Below are positions 53,615 through 63,355 of a stretch of 64,000 nt of DNA, piece after piece. The notes under the pieces were generated by a model. That model saw only the letters and a list, made by a program, of their open reading frames with translations, was not told the origin of the DNA and did not search any database. The DNA is from an uncultured candidatus Porisulfidus sp. Its GTDB lineage: Bacteria; Pseudomonadota; Gammaproteobacteria; Poriferisulfidales; Poriferisulfidaceae. Made by a program: the position numbers and the translations under genes. Positions within the stretch are counted from its first letter, which is position 1; every line of letters begins with the position of its first letter. The stretch covers positions 653,161 through 717,160 of the forward strand of contig OY288106.1 of the NCBI GenBank assembly GCA_958431155.1, written 5' to 3'.

Positions 53615-56600
53615 GTGCTTGAACCTCCCCCGCTCCCTGCCGCCGGCGGCCGTCTGCATTGCGGTCGGCTATACGGTGCGGCGCGCGCCCTGGCCATCGC
53701 CGAACTCGCCCGCCAGAATCCCGGGCTCATCCTGGTCGTCGCCCCTGACATCGCCACCCAAGCCACGCTGGAAGCGGAATGCCGATTTTTCCTTGGCTCG
53801 CAAGCCGCCCTCCTGCTGTCATTCCCGGACTGGGAGACCTTGCCCTACGACCTGACCTCTCCACACAGCGAAATCATCTCGCAGCGCCTGCAGACGCTCC
53901 ATCGCCTTGAGACCCGAAAGGCGGGCGGCCTGCTGATCACCTCCGCCCCCACTCTGCTCCAGCGCCTGTGCCCGGTCGACCATGTCCGCAACCAGACGAC
54001 GACGCTTTCCACCGGCGACAAGATCGAAATCGGGCAACTGCGCCAGCGATTGGACCTAGCCGGTTATCAAGGCTGTTCCCAAGTCATGGCGCCAGGAGAA
54101 TTCGCCGTGCGTGGATCGCTCGTGGATCTCTTCCCCATGGGCTCCGAATCTCCATGCCGCCTTGACTTCCTCGACGACTGCATCGATTCCATCCGTGCTT
54201 TCGATCCCGAACGCCAGACCTCCACCGCGCAGATCGAGCACCTGGACGTGCTCCCGGCGCGCGAATTCCCCCTCGACCCGGAAGCCGTCGAGCGATTCCG
54301 GAAAAACTTCCGCAAAACTTTCGACATCGACCCCTCGCAAAGTCCTGTCTACCGGGACATCAGCGATGCCATCGTCCCCATCGGCATCGAGTACTACCTG
54401 CCCCTGTTCTTCGAGCAGACGGCTAGCCTGTTCGATTACCTGCCCACCGACACGACGATCGTGTGCTGGGAAGATGTGGACACCGCCGTCGCCCAAGTTC
54501 TCGGCGAGATCGAAATCCGCCACGAAAGCCGCCGTCAGGACGTCGAACATCCACCGTTACCGGTCCCGGGACTGTACCTCAGTGAAGCCCAGTTCCAGGA
54601 GGCGCTGGCACATCATCCGAGATTGGATCTGAGCCGCTTCGAGCATGAAGAGCAACCGGGAGACTCCACCTTCAACTATGCCTCCCGCGCACTCCCGGAA
54701 CTCAAGGTGCGGCCGCAGGACCAGGCTCCCGCCCGCGCCCTGCGCCACTTTCTCTCCTCCACCGACCGGAAAGTCCTGTTCTCCACTCATTCCCCGGGAC
54801 GGCGCGAACAACTAAAGGAACGCCTGGATGCCTTGGAGATCAAGGTCGAGCCGGTTGCCAGCTGGGAAGATTTTCTCCACCAGAAACCTGCTCTGGCGCT
54901 GACGGTCGCGAACATCGAAGACGGTTTTGAACTTCCCGATGCCGGGGTCTCGATCATCCCCGAAGCCCATCTGTTCCCGGACCGGACTCCCCAGCAGCAC
55001 CGCCAGCGGAGCCGAAGGGATCCCAAGACGATCCTGTCCGAACTTGCCAACCTGAAACTCGGCAGCCCGGTTGTCCACGAGGACTACGGCGTCGGCCGCT
55101 ACCAGGGGCTCCGCAAGCTGGAAATCGACGAGGTCGAGCAGGAGTTCCTGATCATCCAGTACGCCGACACGGACCGGCTGTACGTGCCGATCATGGAGTT
55201 GCATCGGATTACCCGATACAGCGGCGCAGACCCGGAAGACGCACCGTTGCATTCGTTGGGTGGAGACCAGTGGCAAAAGATCAAGCGCAGAGCCGCAAAG
55301 CGCGCCTATGATGCCGCGGCGGAACTGTTGGAGGTTCAGGCCCGGCGTAATGCACAGAGCGGGTGCGAACTAAAGATCCCCTCGGACTACCCGAAGTTCG
55401 AGGCCACCTTCCCTTTCGACGAAACCCCGGATCAGGCAAAGGCTATCCGCGAAGTCCTGGATGGCCTGGAGAGCAGTGCCCCCATGGATCGGATCGTCTG
55501 CGGCGACGTCGGCTTCGGAAAAACCGAGGTCGGGATGCGGGCCGCCTTCGCCACCGCGTTCAACGGCTTCCAGGTTGCCGTCCTGACGCCCACCACCCTG
55601 CTTGCGCAACAGCATGGAAAAACCTTTCGCGACCGCTTTGCCGACTGGCCCGTCCGGATCGAGGCGATTTCCCGTTTCCGAACCGCCCGGGAGCAGGCCG
55701 GAATCCTGAGCGATCTTGCCGAAGGGAAGTTGGACATTGTCATCGGCACGCACCGGCTGCTGCAGGACGATGTGAAATTCCATAACCTCGGCCTGGTGAT
55801 TATCGATGAAGAGCAGCGCTTCGGCGTGCGCCACAAGGAGCGGCTGAAAGCATTACGAAGCCGAACCAACCTGCTCACCCTGACCGCCACCCCGATCCCC
55901 CGCACCCTCAACATGTCGCTGTCCGGCCTTCGCGACCTCTCGATCATCGCCACCGCTCCCGCCCACCGGCACGCGATCAAGACCTACGTCACCCAGTGGA
56001 ACAGACAGCAGATCCGGGAGGCTTGCCTGCGCGAACTGAAGCGAGGCGGGCAGATCTACGTCCTCCACAACCGGGTCGCCTCGATCGAAGAGGCCGCCGA
56101 GACCATGCGACAGACCATCCCGGAGGCCGAGGTCCGGGTCGCGCACGGACAGATGCGGGAACGCGAACTGGAAGCCGTCATGCGTGACTTCTACCGCCAG
56201 CGATTCAATGTCTTGGTCTGCACCACGATCATCGAGAACGGAATCGACATTCCGACCGCCAACACCATCATCATTAACCGCGCGGATCATTTCGGGCTGG
56301 CCCAGCTGCATCAGTTGCGTGGCCGGGTCGGACGTTCCCACCATCTCGCTTACGCTTACCTGACCTGCCCGCCCCTGCAGACGATGACGCCCGACGCGAA
56401 GAAGCGGATCGAGGCCATCGAGGCCATGGAGGAACTCGGCTCCGGTTTCATGCTGGCAACCCAGGATCTTGAAATCCGCGGTGCCGGGGAATTGCTGGGC
56501 GAAGAACAGAGCGGACAGATCCAGCAGATCGGGTTCGCACTGTATCACCGCCTGCTGCAGCGCTCCGTAGACACCCTGAAGAAAGGGGCCCTGCCCGAAC

Positions 56601-57067
56601 TCGACAAACCGCTCGAGCACGGGCCTGAGATCGATCTGGGCTTCCAGTCACTGATCCCGGACGACTACCTGCCCGACGTCTACCTGCGCCTCACGCTGTA
56701 CAAGAGGATCGCCGGCGCCATCTCCGATGAGGAACTTGACGAACTGCAGGTCGAGATGGTGGACCGTTTCGGACCCCTGCCGCAGGCTGTCGCCAACCTG
56801 TTCGCGATCACCCGCCTGAAGCTGGAAATCACGACTTTCGGATTTCTCCGTAAAATACAATTGACCCGGCAGGAGGGCCGGATCACCTTTGGCGAGCCCG
56901 GCCCCGAGCCGGAATCCGTCATCCGAATCATTGAAGACCCATCCGACTGCTACCGCCTGGACAACAAGATGCGCCTGCACTTTGAACTGGACATGCCGAC
57001 AATTGAAGACCGGATTCATGCGGTCCAGGATCTGGCGAACCGTATCGGGACCCGGGAGGCCGCATGA
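53615..57067 (+). CDS. mfd: Transcription-repair coupling factor Mfd
   Basis: A protein of about 1150 residues that removes stalled RNA polymerase from DNA lesions and recruits UvrA. UvrB-homology region with SFPDWETLPYD and SSPHSEIISQRLQTL-type block, the RNA polymerase interaction domain around VVHEDYGVGRYQGL, then a RecG-like motor: Walker A CGDVGFGKTEVGMRAAF, DEEQRFGVRHKE, TATPIPRTLNMSL and QLRGRVGRSHH. No ATG lies near the expected N-terminus; GTG 53615 and GTG 53585 are the choices, the second lying in the loop of the fcc terminator. It overlaps the next gene by four bases. Confidence 0.95.
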   Translation: MLEPPPLPAAGGRLHCGRLYGAARALAIAELARQNPGLILVVAPDIATQATLEAECRFFLGSQAALLLSFPDWETLPYDLTSPHSEIISQRLQTLHRLETRKAGGLLITSAPTLLQRLCPVDHVRNQTTTLSTGDKIEIGQLRQRLDLAGYQGCSQVMAPGEFAVRGSLVDLFPMGSESPCRLDFLDDCIDSIRAFDPERQTSTAQIEHLDVLPAREFPLDPEAVERFRKNFRKTFDIDPSQSPVYRDISDAIVPIGIEYYLPLFFEQTASLFDYLPTDTTIVCWEDVDTAVAQVLGEIEIRHESRRQDVEHPPLPVPGLYLSEAQFQEALAHHPRLDLSRFEHEEQPGDSTFNYASRALPELKVRPQDQAPARALRHFLSSTDRKVLFSTHSPGRREQLKERLDALEIKVEPVASWEDFLHQKPALALTVANIEDGFELPDAGVSIIPEAHLFPDRTPQQHRQRSRRDPKTILSELANLKLGSPVVHEDYGVGRYQGLRKLEIDEVEQEFLIIQYADTDRLYVPIMELHRITRYSGADPEDAPLHSLGGDQWQKIKRRAAKRAYDAAAELLEVQARRNAQSGCELKIPSDYPKFEATFPFDETPDQAKAIREVLDGLESSAPMDRIVCGDVGFGKTEVGMRAAFATAFNGFQVAVLTPTTLLAQQHGKTFRDRFADWPVRIEAISRFRTAREQAGILSDLAEGKLDIVIGTHRLLQDDVKFHNLGLVIIDEEQRFGVRHKERLKALRSRTNLLTLTATPIPRTLNMSLSGLRDLSIIATAPAHRHAIKTYVTQWNRQQIREACLRELKRGGQIYVLHNRVASIEEAAETMRQTIPEAEVRVAHGQMRERELEAVMRDFYRQRFNVLVCTTIIENGIDIPTANTIIINRADHFGLAQLHQLRGRVGRSHHLAYAYLTCPPLQTMTPDAKKRIEAIEAMEELGSGFMLATQDLEIRGAGELLGEEQSGQIQQIGFALYHRLLQRSVDTLKKGALPELDKPLEHGPEIDLGFQSLIPDDYLPDVYLRLTLYKRIAGAISDEELDELQVEMVDRFGPLPQAVANLFAITRLKLEITTFGFLRKIQLTRQEGRITFGEPGPEPESVIRIIEDPSDCYRLDNKMRLHFELDMPTIEDRIHAVQDLANRIGTREAA

Positions 57068-57780
57068 AAAAAATCTCCGCCTGGCTGCTGGCTTTCACCC
57101 TTCTCCCTTCGATCTGCATAGCCGAGGACCTTTACCGCGTGGAGATCATCATCTTCGCGCAGCCGGAAGCATCGGCGGACCTAGTCCGGCATTTCGAGGC
57201 GGCCCCGGACCTGGATCTGACCCGGGCGGTGGACTTTCGCCAGTATTTCTGTCTTCCTGCGCAACGGGAGCCCGGTTTCATGCGCCATTTCCGCTCCGAA
57301 GAAGATGTCGCGGACTGCCTGGGCGGCTATCTGCGCCTCAATGAGCTTCGCCAGCCTATGGTGGCAGAGCGGATCCGTCTGGAGAAATCCGGGCAATACC
57401 GGATCCTCCACCATGCTGCATGGCAACAGCCGGTCTCGACTCCCGATGAGGCCTACCCCGTCCGCCTGACCAACGGAAGAGCGCTTGCGCAGGCATCACC
57501 GGATGCCCCGGCAATGGACGGGAGCGTGCGACTGTCCAAGGAGCAGTTCTTGCAACTTGACTTGGAACTGCTGTATCACTACCCGACTTCTGCGCCCGAC
57601 GGAGACCCGGCGGCATCAGATGGCCTGTTGCTCCAGATAAACCGGAAACTCCGCCCGAGCGATCTCAATTACCTGGATCACCCCATGATCGGGGTTCTCG
57701 CCCAGGTCACCCCGGTGGAGGAAGATCCAGTTGCTTTCGAAACAGGCCGAAAGGCCCGCGTGGCCAGTTCGGCGCGTTAG
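57064..57780 (+). CDS. CsiV-like periplasmic protein
   Basis: A 238-residue protein with a signal peptide (KKISAWLLAFTLLPSICIAED, cleavage near residue 20) and the start of the mature chain DLYRVEIIIFAQ, which matches CsiV, a periplasmic protein required for activation of the class A peptidoglycan synthase in the family where it was studied. KLRPSDLNYLDHPMIGVLAQVTP near the end is also family-like. In related genomes csiV also follows mfd. The start overlaps the mfd stop as ATGA. Confidence 0.8.
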   Translation: MKKISAWLLAFTLLPSICIAEDLYRVEIIIFAQPEASADLVRHFEAAPDLDLTRAVDFRQYFCLPAQREPGFMRHFRSEEDVADCLGGYLRLNELRQPMVAERIRLEKSGQYRILHHAAWQQPVSTPDEAYPVRLTNGRALAQASPDAPAMDGSVRLSKEQFLQLDLELLYHYPTSAPDGDPAASDGLLLQINRKLRPSDLNYLDHPMIGVLAQVTPVEEDPVAFETGRKARVASSAR

Positions 57781-57792
57781 TTTTCCCGGCCT

Positions 57793-58866
57793 TCAGTCGG
57801 ACTGAGACTGCATATACAGCGTTCGGGTCGGGAATGCGATCTCGGCGCCGTGGCGCTCCACGATTTTCGCCACCTCGAACAGGATTTCCTGCTTGATCTT
57901 GGTGTACTCCGCGCGGTTCACCGTCGCGGTGTAGCACTGGATGAAGAAATCCACGGAGGATTCATTGAATGCGTCAAATCGGGCCAGCAACGGCTTCCCC
58001 TGATCGACCTCCGGCACTCTTTCCAGAAACGCCTGCACTTCTTCGACGATCTTCTTCATCTTGCCGAGGTCGTCGTAGCGAAGACCGATAACCTCTTTAA
58101 TCATTCGGTGGGACATCCGGCTCGGGTTCTCGATCACGATCGTCAGGAACATGCCGTTCGGGATATACAGGGCATTTTTCGAATGCGTCCGGATCAGGGT
58201 CTGCCGCCATCCGATCCTCTCGACGGACCCCTCGATATCCCGATCCGGGGAGCGGATCCAGTCGCCAGTCTTGAACGGACGATCCATGTGCAACATCAGA
58301 CCCCCGAAGAAATTCCCCAGCATGTCCTTGGCCGCGAACCCCACGACCACGCCGCCGACCCCGCTGAAGGTCAGGATGCCCACGATGCTCACCCCAAAGG
58401 TCTGGAGCAGACCCATGCCGACGAGTACGACGATGACCGCCTGCAGGGTTCGGGCGACCGCCAAGTACAGATCCTCGTCCAGTTCCTTGCCTTGGCCCCG
58501 GGCACGCTGGCGTGCCTCGTCGCTGTAGTTGCGGATAAGCGAGAACAGGAACCACCCCAAAATCAGGAATACGCCCGATCTCTGAACTTTCTCCATCCAG
58601 GAGGCATCGGCGAATTCCTCCAGCAGCACTCCCCCGGCCAGCGTCAGTGCCACGAACCAGATGAGAACCTGTACCGGCCTGGATGCCGAAAGCAATACGG
58701 CATCATCCATGATGTAGGAAGTGCGTTGGGCGCCACGGTGCAGGATGCTCAAAAGCCAGCGCCCCGCAAAACTGGCCACCAGTGCCCCACCGAGCAATAG
58801 CAACACATGCAGCAGCCGCCCCTGCTCCAGGAAGATCCAGCCGGATTCAAGCCATTGCTCAATCAT
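57793..58866 (-). CDS. MscS-family mechanosensitive channel
   Basis: A 357-residue protein with four to five membrane helices, the pore-lining TM3 sequence GVGGVVVGFAAKDMLGNFFGGLML, and the soluble MscS beta domain beginning RPFKTGDWI. The extra N-terminal helices place it with YnaI/MscM-like medium-size channels rather than minimal MscS. It releases solutes on hypo-osmotic shock. Its start overlaps the nagZ stop as ATGA. Confidence 0.9.
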   Translation of the reverse strand: MIEQWLESGWIFLEQGRLLHVLLLLGGALVASFAGRWLLSILHRGAQRTSYIMDDAVLLSASRPVQVLIWFVALTLAGGVLLEEFADASWMEKVQRSGVFLILGWFLFSLIRNYSDEARQRARGQGKELDEDLYLAVARTLQAVIVVLVGMGLLQTFGVSIVGILTFSGVGGVVVGFAAKDMLGNFFGGLMLHMDRPFKTGDWIRSPDRDIEGSVERIGWRQTLIRTHSKNALYIPNGMFLTIVIENPSRMSHRMIKEVIGLRYDDLGKMKKIVEEVQAFLERVPEVDQGKPLLARFDAFNESSVDFFIQCYTATVNRAEYTKIKQEILFEVAKIVERHGAEIAFPTRTLYMQSQSD

Positions 58867-59936
58867 AAGTTCAGTTCCAATTCATCCGCTTCGGCATGGC
58901 GGGCGGCCAACTCCACCGCTTCCTTCCACATTGGCACCTGGCGCAACTCTTCGAGCGATTCGGCTCCTGGAGCACCGCGCATGCGGAACAGCCGCAGGCT
59001 GGCCACCGGATTGTGGTATTCCTTCAGATGATCCAACACCTCAATGACCGCCGGGCGATTATTGCATAGAAGTGCCACATCGCAGCCAGCCTGGGACGCC
59101 GCGCGCACCCGGGACTCGATGTCCTCGTGCAGATGGGCCGCATGCATGTTGAGGTCGTCGCTGAAGACCACTCCGGAAAAACCCATCTGTCCGCGCAGGG
59201 TATGCTGCAACCATTTGTGCGAGAAGGTGACCGGAACCTCGTCCACTTCCGGGAAAACGATGTGCGCCGTCATCAGCCCCTCGTTGTAGGCGGCCGCCAG
59301 GTGTTCGAATGGAATGAGGTCCTCCCCCCGGATCTCCTGAAAGTTACGCTTATCGACCGGCATGTCCTTGTGGGAATCCTCATGAACATGCCCATGTCCG
59401 GGGAAATGCTTGATGACCGACTTCATCCCGGCCTGGTGCATGCCTGCAATGTATCGGGAAGCCAGTTCGGAGACGGTGTAGGGGTTTCGATGGAAGGCAC
59501 GCCCTCCGATGACCTCGCTGGTGCCCCAGTTCAGATCCACCACGGGAGCGAATGAAATGTCCACGCCAATCGCCCTCAACTCGGCTGCCATCAACCAGCC
59601 CATGTGAATACAGGCCCGATAGGCGTGCTCCCGGTCTTGGCGGTACAGTTTGCCGAGTGCCTGAGCAGCCGGCAGACGCGTGAATCCTTTTCGGAACCGT
59701 TGCACCGTCCCACCCTCCTGATCCACGCAGACCGCCAGGCTTGGCGTCCGGATCTGGTGGACCTGACGAATCAGCTCGCCTAGCTGCTCAGGAGATTCGT
59801 AATTCCGCGTGAACAGGATCAACCCTCCCACCAAAGGATGGGCAAGAATTTCCTTGTCCTCAGGCTCCAGTACCGTCCCCTGTACATCCACGATCAGCGA
59901 GCCCAAGGGCAGTTCCAAGGGAGAGGTTGCTGTCAT
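58863..59936 (-). CDS. nagZ: Beta-N-acetylhexosaminidase NagZ
   Basis: A 357-residue glycoside hydrolase family 3 enzyme. VDQEGGTVQRFRKGFTRLP, SFAPVVDLNWG, the KHFPGHGHVHEDSHKDMP loop with the catalytic histidine, and FSDDLNM with the nucleophile aspartate are present. It cleaves GlcNAc from anhydromuramyl peptides in cell-wall recycling in the cytoplasm. The 149-base gap upstream holds its promoter but no clear boxes. Confidence 0.94.
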   Translation of the reverse strand: MTATSPLELPLGSLIVDVQGTVLEPEDKEILAHPLVGGLILFTRNYESPEQLGELIRQVHQIRTPSLAVCVDQEGGTVQRFRKGFTRLPAAQALGKLYRQDREHAYRACIHMGWLMAAELRAIGVDISFAPVVDLNWGTSEVIGGRAFHRNPYTVSELASRYIAGMHQAGMKSVIKHFPGHGHVHEDSHKDMPVDKRNFQEIRGEDLIPFEHLAAAYNEGLMTAHIVFPEVDEVPVTFSHKWLQHTLRGQMGFSGVVFSDDLNMHAAHLHEDIESRVRAASQAGCDVALLCNNRPAVIEVLDHLKEYHNPVASLRLFRMRGAPGAESLEELRQVPMWKEAVELAARHAEADELELNL

Positions 59937-60085
59937 TGTTTTTGCCGATTTGGCAGGTCAGGGTTCCTGCGGGCTACAACTTATTTGGAAGTAGTCGAGC
60001 ATCTGAAAACCGCAAGCGCTCGTTGTCGGGGGTGGGAAATCAAAATTAATCTACCATACCTGTTCGCGATCCCTCGCCCTTTATC

Positions 60086-60763
60086 TCATTCCTCTTTGTG
60101 CAGCGTGACGATGACTTCGTTGCGCCGGAGTAACGGCAGCGTCCAAGGCGGATTGTATCCAGCCATCTGCCAGTCCTCTGCGTGCTCCAATCCGCGCGCT
60201 TCAAGCCAAGCAGTCAGTTCGCGACGTTGAATCTCCGCTTTCTGGTTGCGGAATGACCCGGAAAACTGGATAGCAGCCGCCCGACGCGCAGGCACGTCAC
60301 GTAGCGTGACACGCGCATCATTGGGGATTGGCGCCGTCGCAACGGTCACACCCTCCGGCAGGACAAATGCAACCATCCAGTCCCCGGCGGCGCCATTGAA
60401 CTGACTGGATGCGCCCTCCTCCGCTCTCGGCGTGACGAAGACCGGTGCAGCCATTTCGATCTTTTCCGGACCGACAAAGACTGGCGCCGTCATCGCGATC
60501 TCCGATGCGCCTTGGTTGGCACCAGAAATGTAGTCAAACAACCGGCGAAAGCCCGTGCCTGTCGCCGCTTCAAAAGACTCGTTCGCGACGGTCTCGGCAA
60601 CGGCATATGCGTCGTATTCACGTATCTGGATGGCACCGTCCTCAAGGACGACCCGATAGGCTGGTTCTTCGGCTGCCTTACCGCCGAACACCGTACAAGC
60701 GCTCGCCATAAGTGACAGTGACACCGCGAACAGCCCTGCGAAAAATCCGAGTTTTGTCTTCAC
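60086..60763 (-). CDS. SOUL/heme-binding family lipoprotein
   Basis: A 225-residue protein with an N-terminal signal ending LMASAC, a plausible though imperfect lipobox, followed by a SOUL domain: YRVVLEDGAIQIREYDAYAVAET, EIAMTAPVFV, and the C-terminal YNPPWTLPLLRRNEVIVTL. SOUL proteins bind heme or related tetrapyrroles in some members; function in bacteria is open. It diverges from the rhodanese gene across 169 bases. Confidence 0.85.
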   Translation of the reverse strand: MKTKLGFFAGLFAVSLSLMASACTVFGGKAAEEPAYRVVLEDGAIQIREYDAYAVAETVANESFEAATGTGFRRLFDYISGANQGASEIAMTAPVFVGPEKIEMAAPVFVTPRAEEGASSQFNGAAGDWMVAFVLPEGVTVATAPIPNDARVTLRDVPARRAAAIQFSGSFRNQKAEIQRRELTAWLEARGLEHAEDWQMAGYNPPWTLPLLRRNEVIVTLHKEE

Positions 60764-60932
60764 GCGCTTTATTGATAATTTTTACGCAAAAAGCCGCCAT
60801 ACTTTTTCAAAGAAACAATGATATCCCCGCCAGTGCCCAAATACTCGAACATATTGTGGCGTCTATAGATTCATTGTACAAAATGCCCACACTTACGCTA
60901 GGATAGTTGAACATTCATTTCAGAGGTGCATC

Positions 60933-61346
60933 ATGCCTGTACAAATCAAGCGAGGATTCAAACAAATGCTGTCCGAGGCCGGCGGCCAGGTCGATGAAGT
61001 CTCCGTCACGGCCGTCGCGCAGGCCCTGAACGAGCCCGGCGTCGCCATCATTGACGTCCGCGACCAGAACGAACTAGTCCAAAGCGGCACCGTGCCCGGC
61101 GCGCATCACGCCTCGCGCGGCATGCTGGAATTCTATGCCGACCCATCTTCGCCGAAGCATCTGCCGATCTTCGGCCAAGCCGACAACCTGATCCTGTACT
61201 GCGGGACCAGTGGCCGCTCGGCGCTGGCTGCCAACACGCTCAAGCAGATGGGCTTCGAAAACGTAAAACATATGGCTGGGGGGTTCAAAGCCTGGGTCAT
61301 GGCCGGTAATCCTGTGGATCCCTTTCCGCCGGAAACCAGCGATTAG
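60933..61346 (+). CDS. Rhodanese-domain protein
   Basis: A 137-residue single-domain rhodanese (sulfurtransferase) with IIDVRDQNEL, GTVPGAHHASRG and the active-site loop CGTSGRSA (Cys90), then GFENVKHMAGGFKAW. It lacks a signal peptide and should act in the cytoplasm, moving sulfane sulfur, which fits a sulfur-oxidising host. AGAGGTG precedes the ATG. Upstream, TTGTAC and TAGGAT lie 19 bases apart (60877-60907), a weak promoter. The remaining divergent spacer shows nothing else. Confidence 0.88.
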   Translation: MPVQIKRGFKQMLSEAGGQVDEVSVTAVAQALNEPGVAIIDVRDQNELVQSGTVPGAHHASRGMLEFYADPSSPKHLPIFGQADNLILYCGTSGRSALAANTLKQMGFENVKHMAGGFKAWVMAGNPVDPFPPETSD

Positions 61347-61357
61347 GCTTGATTCTA

Positions 61358-61380
61358 CCGAGGCCCGGAGGCTTCGGTTT
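61358..61380 (+). terminator. Terminator between the rhodanese and rarA genes
   Basis: CCGAGGCC pairs with GGCTTCGG (one G-T pair) around a four-base loop CGGA and is followed by TTT. It lies 12 bases after the rhodanese stop, in the short gap before the convergent rarA stop. Confidence 0.6.
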
Positions 61381-61391
61381 CCGGGCTACTT

Positions 61392-62720
61392 TCAATTGGC
61401 TGAACGTCGGCGCGCACTTTCGCGAATTTTCTGCAGCCACTCTCCGATCGCCTTTTCGTGCCCCCGGTCGGCGGGAAAATAAAATGACATGCCCTGCAGA
61501 GACTCAGGCAGGTAGACTTCGTCGGCGACATAGCCACCCTCATGGTCATGCGCATATTGATAGTCCTTTCCGTATCCCAGATCCTTCATCAACCGGGTCG
61601 GGGCGTTTCGCAAGTGCATTGGAACTTCCAGGCTGCCGGACTTCTTGGCCTGCGCCATCGCCGCCTCGTAGGCCATATACACCGCATTGCTTTTAGGTGA
61701 GCAGGCCAGATAAGCAACCGCTGATGCGATGGCCAACTCGCCTTCGGGAGACCCCAGCCGCTCGTAAGCCTGCCACGCGGATAGGCACAAGTTAAGCGCC
61801 TGCGGGGCAGCATTCCCGATGTCTTCGCTGGCCATCCGCACCACGCGCCGGGCAATGTAGCGAGGGTCGCATCCCCCGTCCAGCATGCGGCACAACCAGT
61901 ACAAGGCAGCATCCGGGTCGGACCCTCGCACCGACTTGTGCAGAGCGGAAATCTGATCGTAGAAATATTCTCCCCCTTTGTCGAACCGCCGGGTGCCCTG
62001 CCCTGCGACCTGCTGCATCACCGCCGCGTCAATGACCTTGCTTCCCTCCCGCTCGGGCGCAAGATCCAGCCCGATCTCCAGCAGATTCAGCAGAACACGC
62101 GCATCGCCATCCGCGACCCGGATCATCAGGCCCCGTGCCTCGTCTTCCAGTACCGCCGAGCGTCCGCCGGCTCCCCGTTCCTCGTCCGTCATCGCGCGCT
62201 CAAGCAATTGCGCCAGATCTTCTTCCTCAAGCATTTTCAGAACATAGACGCGGACACGGGACAGCAAGGCATTGTTGAGTTCGAACGAGGGGTTTTCCGT
62301 CGTAGCGCCGAGCAGATAAATGGTTCCGTCCTCGACATGCGGCAGGAACACATCCTGCTGTGCCTTATTGAGACGGTGGACTTCGTCGATGAACAGGGCA
62401 GTGGCCTGCTGGTCGCGGTCCTGAGCCAGCCGGGCCTCCGCAATCGCCTCACGAATCTCCTTGACTCCGGCCAGCACGGCCGAGAGACTGATAAACCGGG
62501 CTTCGGCGTACCGGCTGATCAACTTCGCCAGCGTGGTCTTGCCCGTGCCGGGAGGCCCCCAAAACACCATGGAGTGGAGCTTTCCGGCCTCGATCGCCTG
62601 CCGCAGGGGCAATCCCTCCGCGAGCAGGTGCTGCTGCCCCACGAACTCTTCCAGGTTATGCGGTCGCATCCGGTCCGCCAGCGGCCGGAACTCCTTTCGC
62701 GAATCGAACAGTTCGGTCAT
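61392..62720 (-). CDS. rarA: Replication-associated recombination protein A (RarA/MgsA)
   Basis: A 442-residue AAA+ clamp-loader-like ATPase. RPHNLEEFVGQQHLL, Walker A WGPPGTGKTTLAKLI, Walker B ALFIDEVHRLNKAQQD, and the C-terminal LHKSVRGSDPDAALYWLCRML and PMHLRNAPTRLMKDLGYG are diagnostic. It acts at stalled replication forks. Overlaps lolA by four bases, as in the common order ftsK-lolA-rarA. Confidence 0.95.
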   Translation of the reverse strand: MTELFDSRKEFRPLADRMRPHNLEEFVGQQHLLAEGLPLRQAIEAGKLHSMVFWGPPGTGKTTLAKLISRYAEARFISLSAVLAGVKEIREAIAEARLAQDRDQQATALFIDEVHRLNKAQQDVFLPHVEDGTIYLLGATTENPSFELNNALLSRVRVYVLKMLEEEDLAQLLERAMTDEERGAGGRSAVLEDEARGLMIRVADGDARVLLNLLEIGLDLAPEREGSKVIDAAVMQQVAGQGTRRFDKGGEYFYDQISALHKSVRGSDPDAALYWLCRMLDGGCDPRYIARRVVRMASEDIGNAAPQALNLCLSAWQAYERLGSPEGELAIASAVAYLACSPKSNAVYMAYEAAMAQAKKSGSLEVPMHLRNAPTRLMKDLGYGKDYQYAHDHEGGYVADEVYLPESLQGMSFYFPADRGHEKAIGEWLQKIRESARRRSAN

Positions 62721-63355
62721 CGAGTGGGCGTGCCGAGAATATCCGTACCGCGCGGCGGGTGATAGGCAAAGAATTCAGGCTGCAAGGGCGGGTTCACCTG
62801 CACCTGTTCGAATCGCATTTGCACCTCTTGCCCGAACTGGTCCACGAAATGCAGCCTCTCCAATACGCCCGAACGCAGGCCGATCAACAACTCAATCGGC
62901 CGCTCGGCATCCGCCCGAGACTGCAACACAACCCAGTCGATTCCCTCCTGGTGTCGGGCATGCTTGACAGCGAACAGGTCCTCCAAAATCCGCGAGCCGA
63001 GCAGGGCCGAAAGCGGCGTGTCGTCCAAGGCATCCTCCATCCGCGTGACCGTGGCCTGCTCAAGCACGGGATCGTAGGACCAGAAGTCGACGCCATCTGA
63101 AACCAGCACCAGAGGTTCGGGCTCCCGGTAGTTCCAGCGCATGAAGCTCGGCCGCAGCAGGCTCATGTCACCATGCCCGGAGGACAGCAGGGTTCCGTCC
63201 GCCGACCACACCTCCTGCTGAAAAAATGCGGTCAAGGACTGAGTCTGCTCAAAAAAACGTTCGAGTTCAGCTTCCGGAGTCGTCTGCGTACTTTGAGTCG
63301 CGGCCGGCCCAAGCAGGCAAGCCAGCACCAGAACTCGGGCTGCCGGAGACGCCAT
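62717..63355 (-). CDS. lolA: Outer-membrane lipoprotein carrier protein LolA
   Basis: A 212-residue periplasmic chaperone: short signal peptide (ARVLVLACLLGPAATQS), then LTAFFQQEVWSADGTLLSSGHGDMSLLRPSFMRWNYREPEPLVLVSDG (quoted only in part here: LLRPSFMRWNYREPE), VDFWSYDPVLEQATV. It carries lipoproteins from LolCDE to LolB. The start overlaps the ftsK stop by one base. Confidence 0.9.
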   Translation of the reverse strand: MASPAARVLVLACLLGPAATQSTQTTPEAELERFFEQTQSLTAFFQQEVWSADGTLLSSGHGDMSLLRPSFMRWNYREPEPLVLVSDGVDFWSYDPVLEQATVTRMEDALDDTPLSALLGSRILEDLFAVKHARHQEGIDWVVLQSRADAERPIELLIGLRSGVLERLHFVDQFGQEVQMRFEQVQVNPPLQPEFFAYHPPRGTDILGTPTR

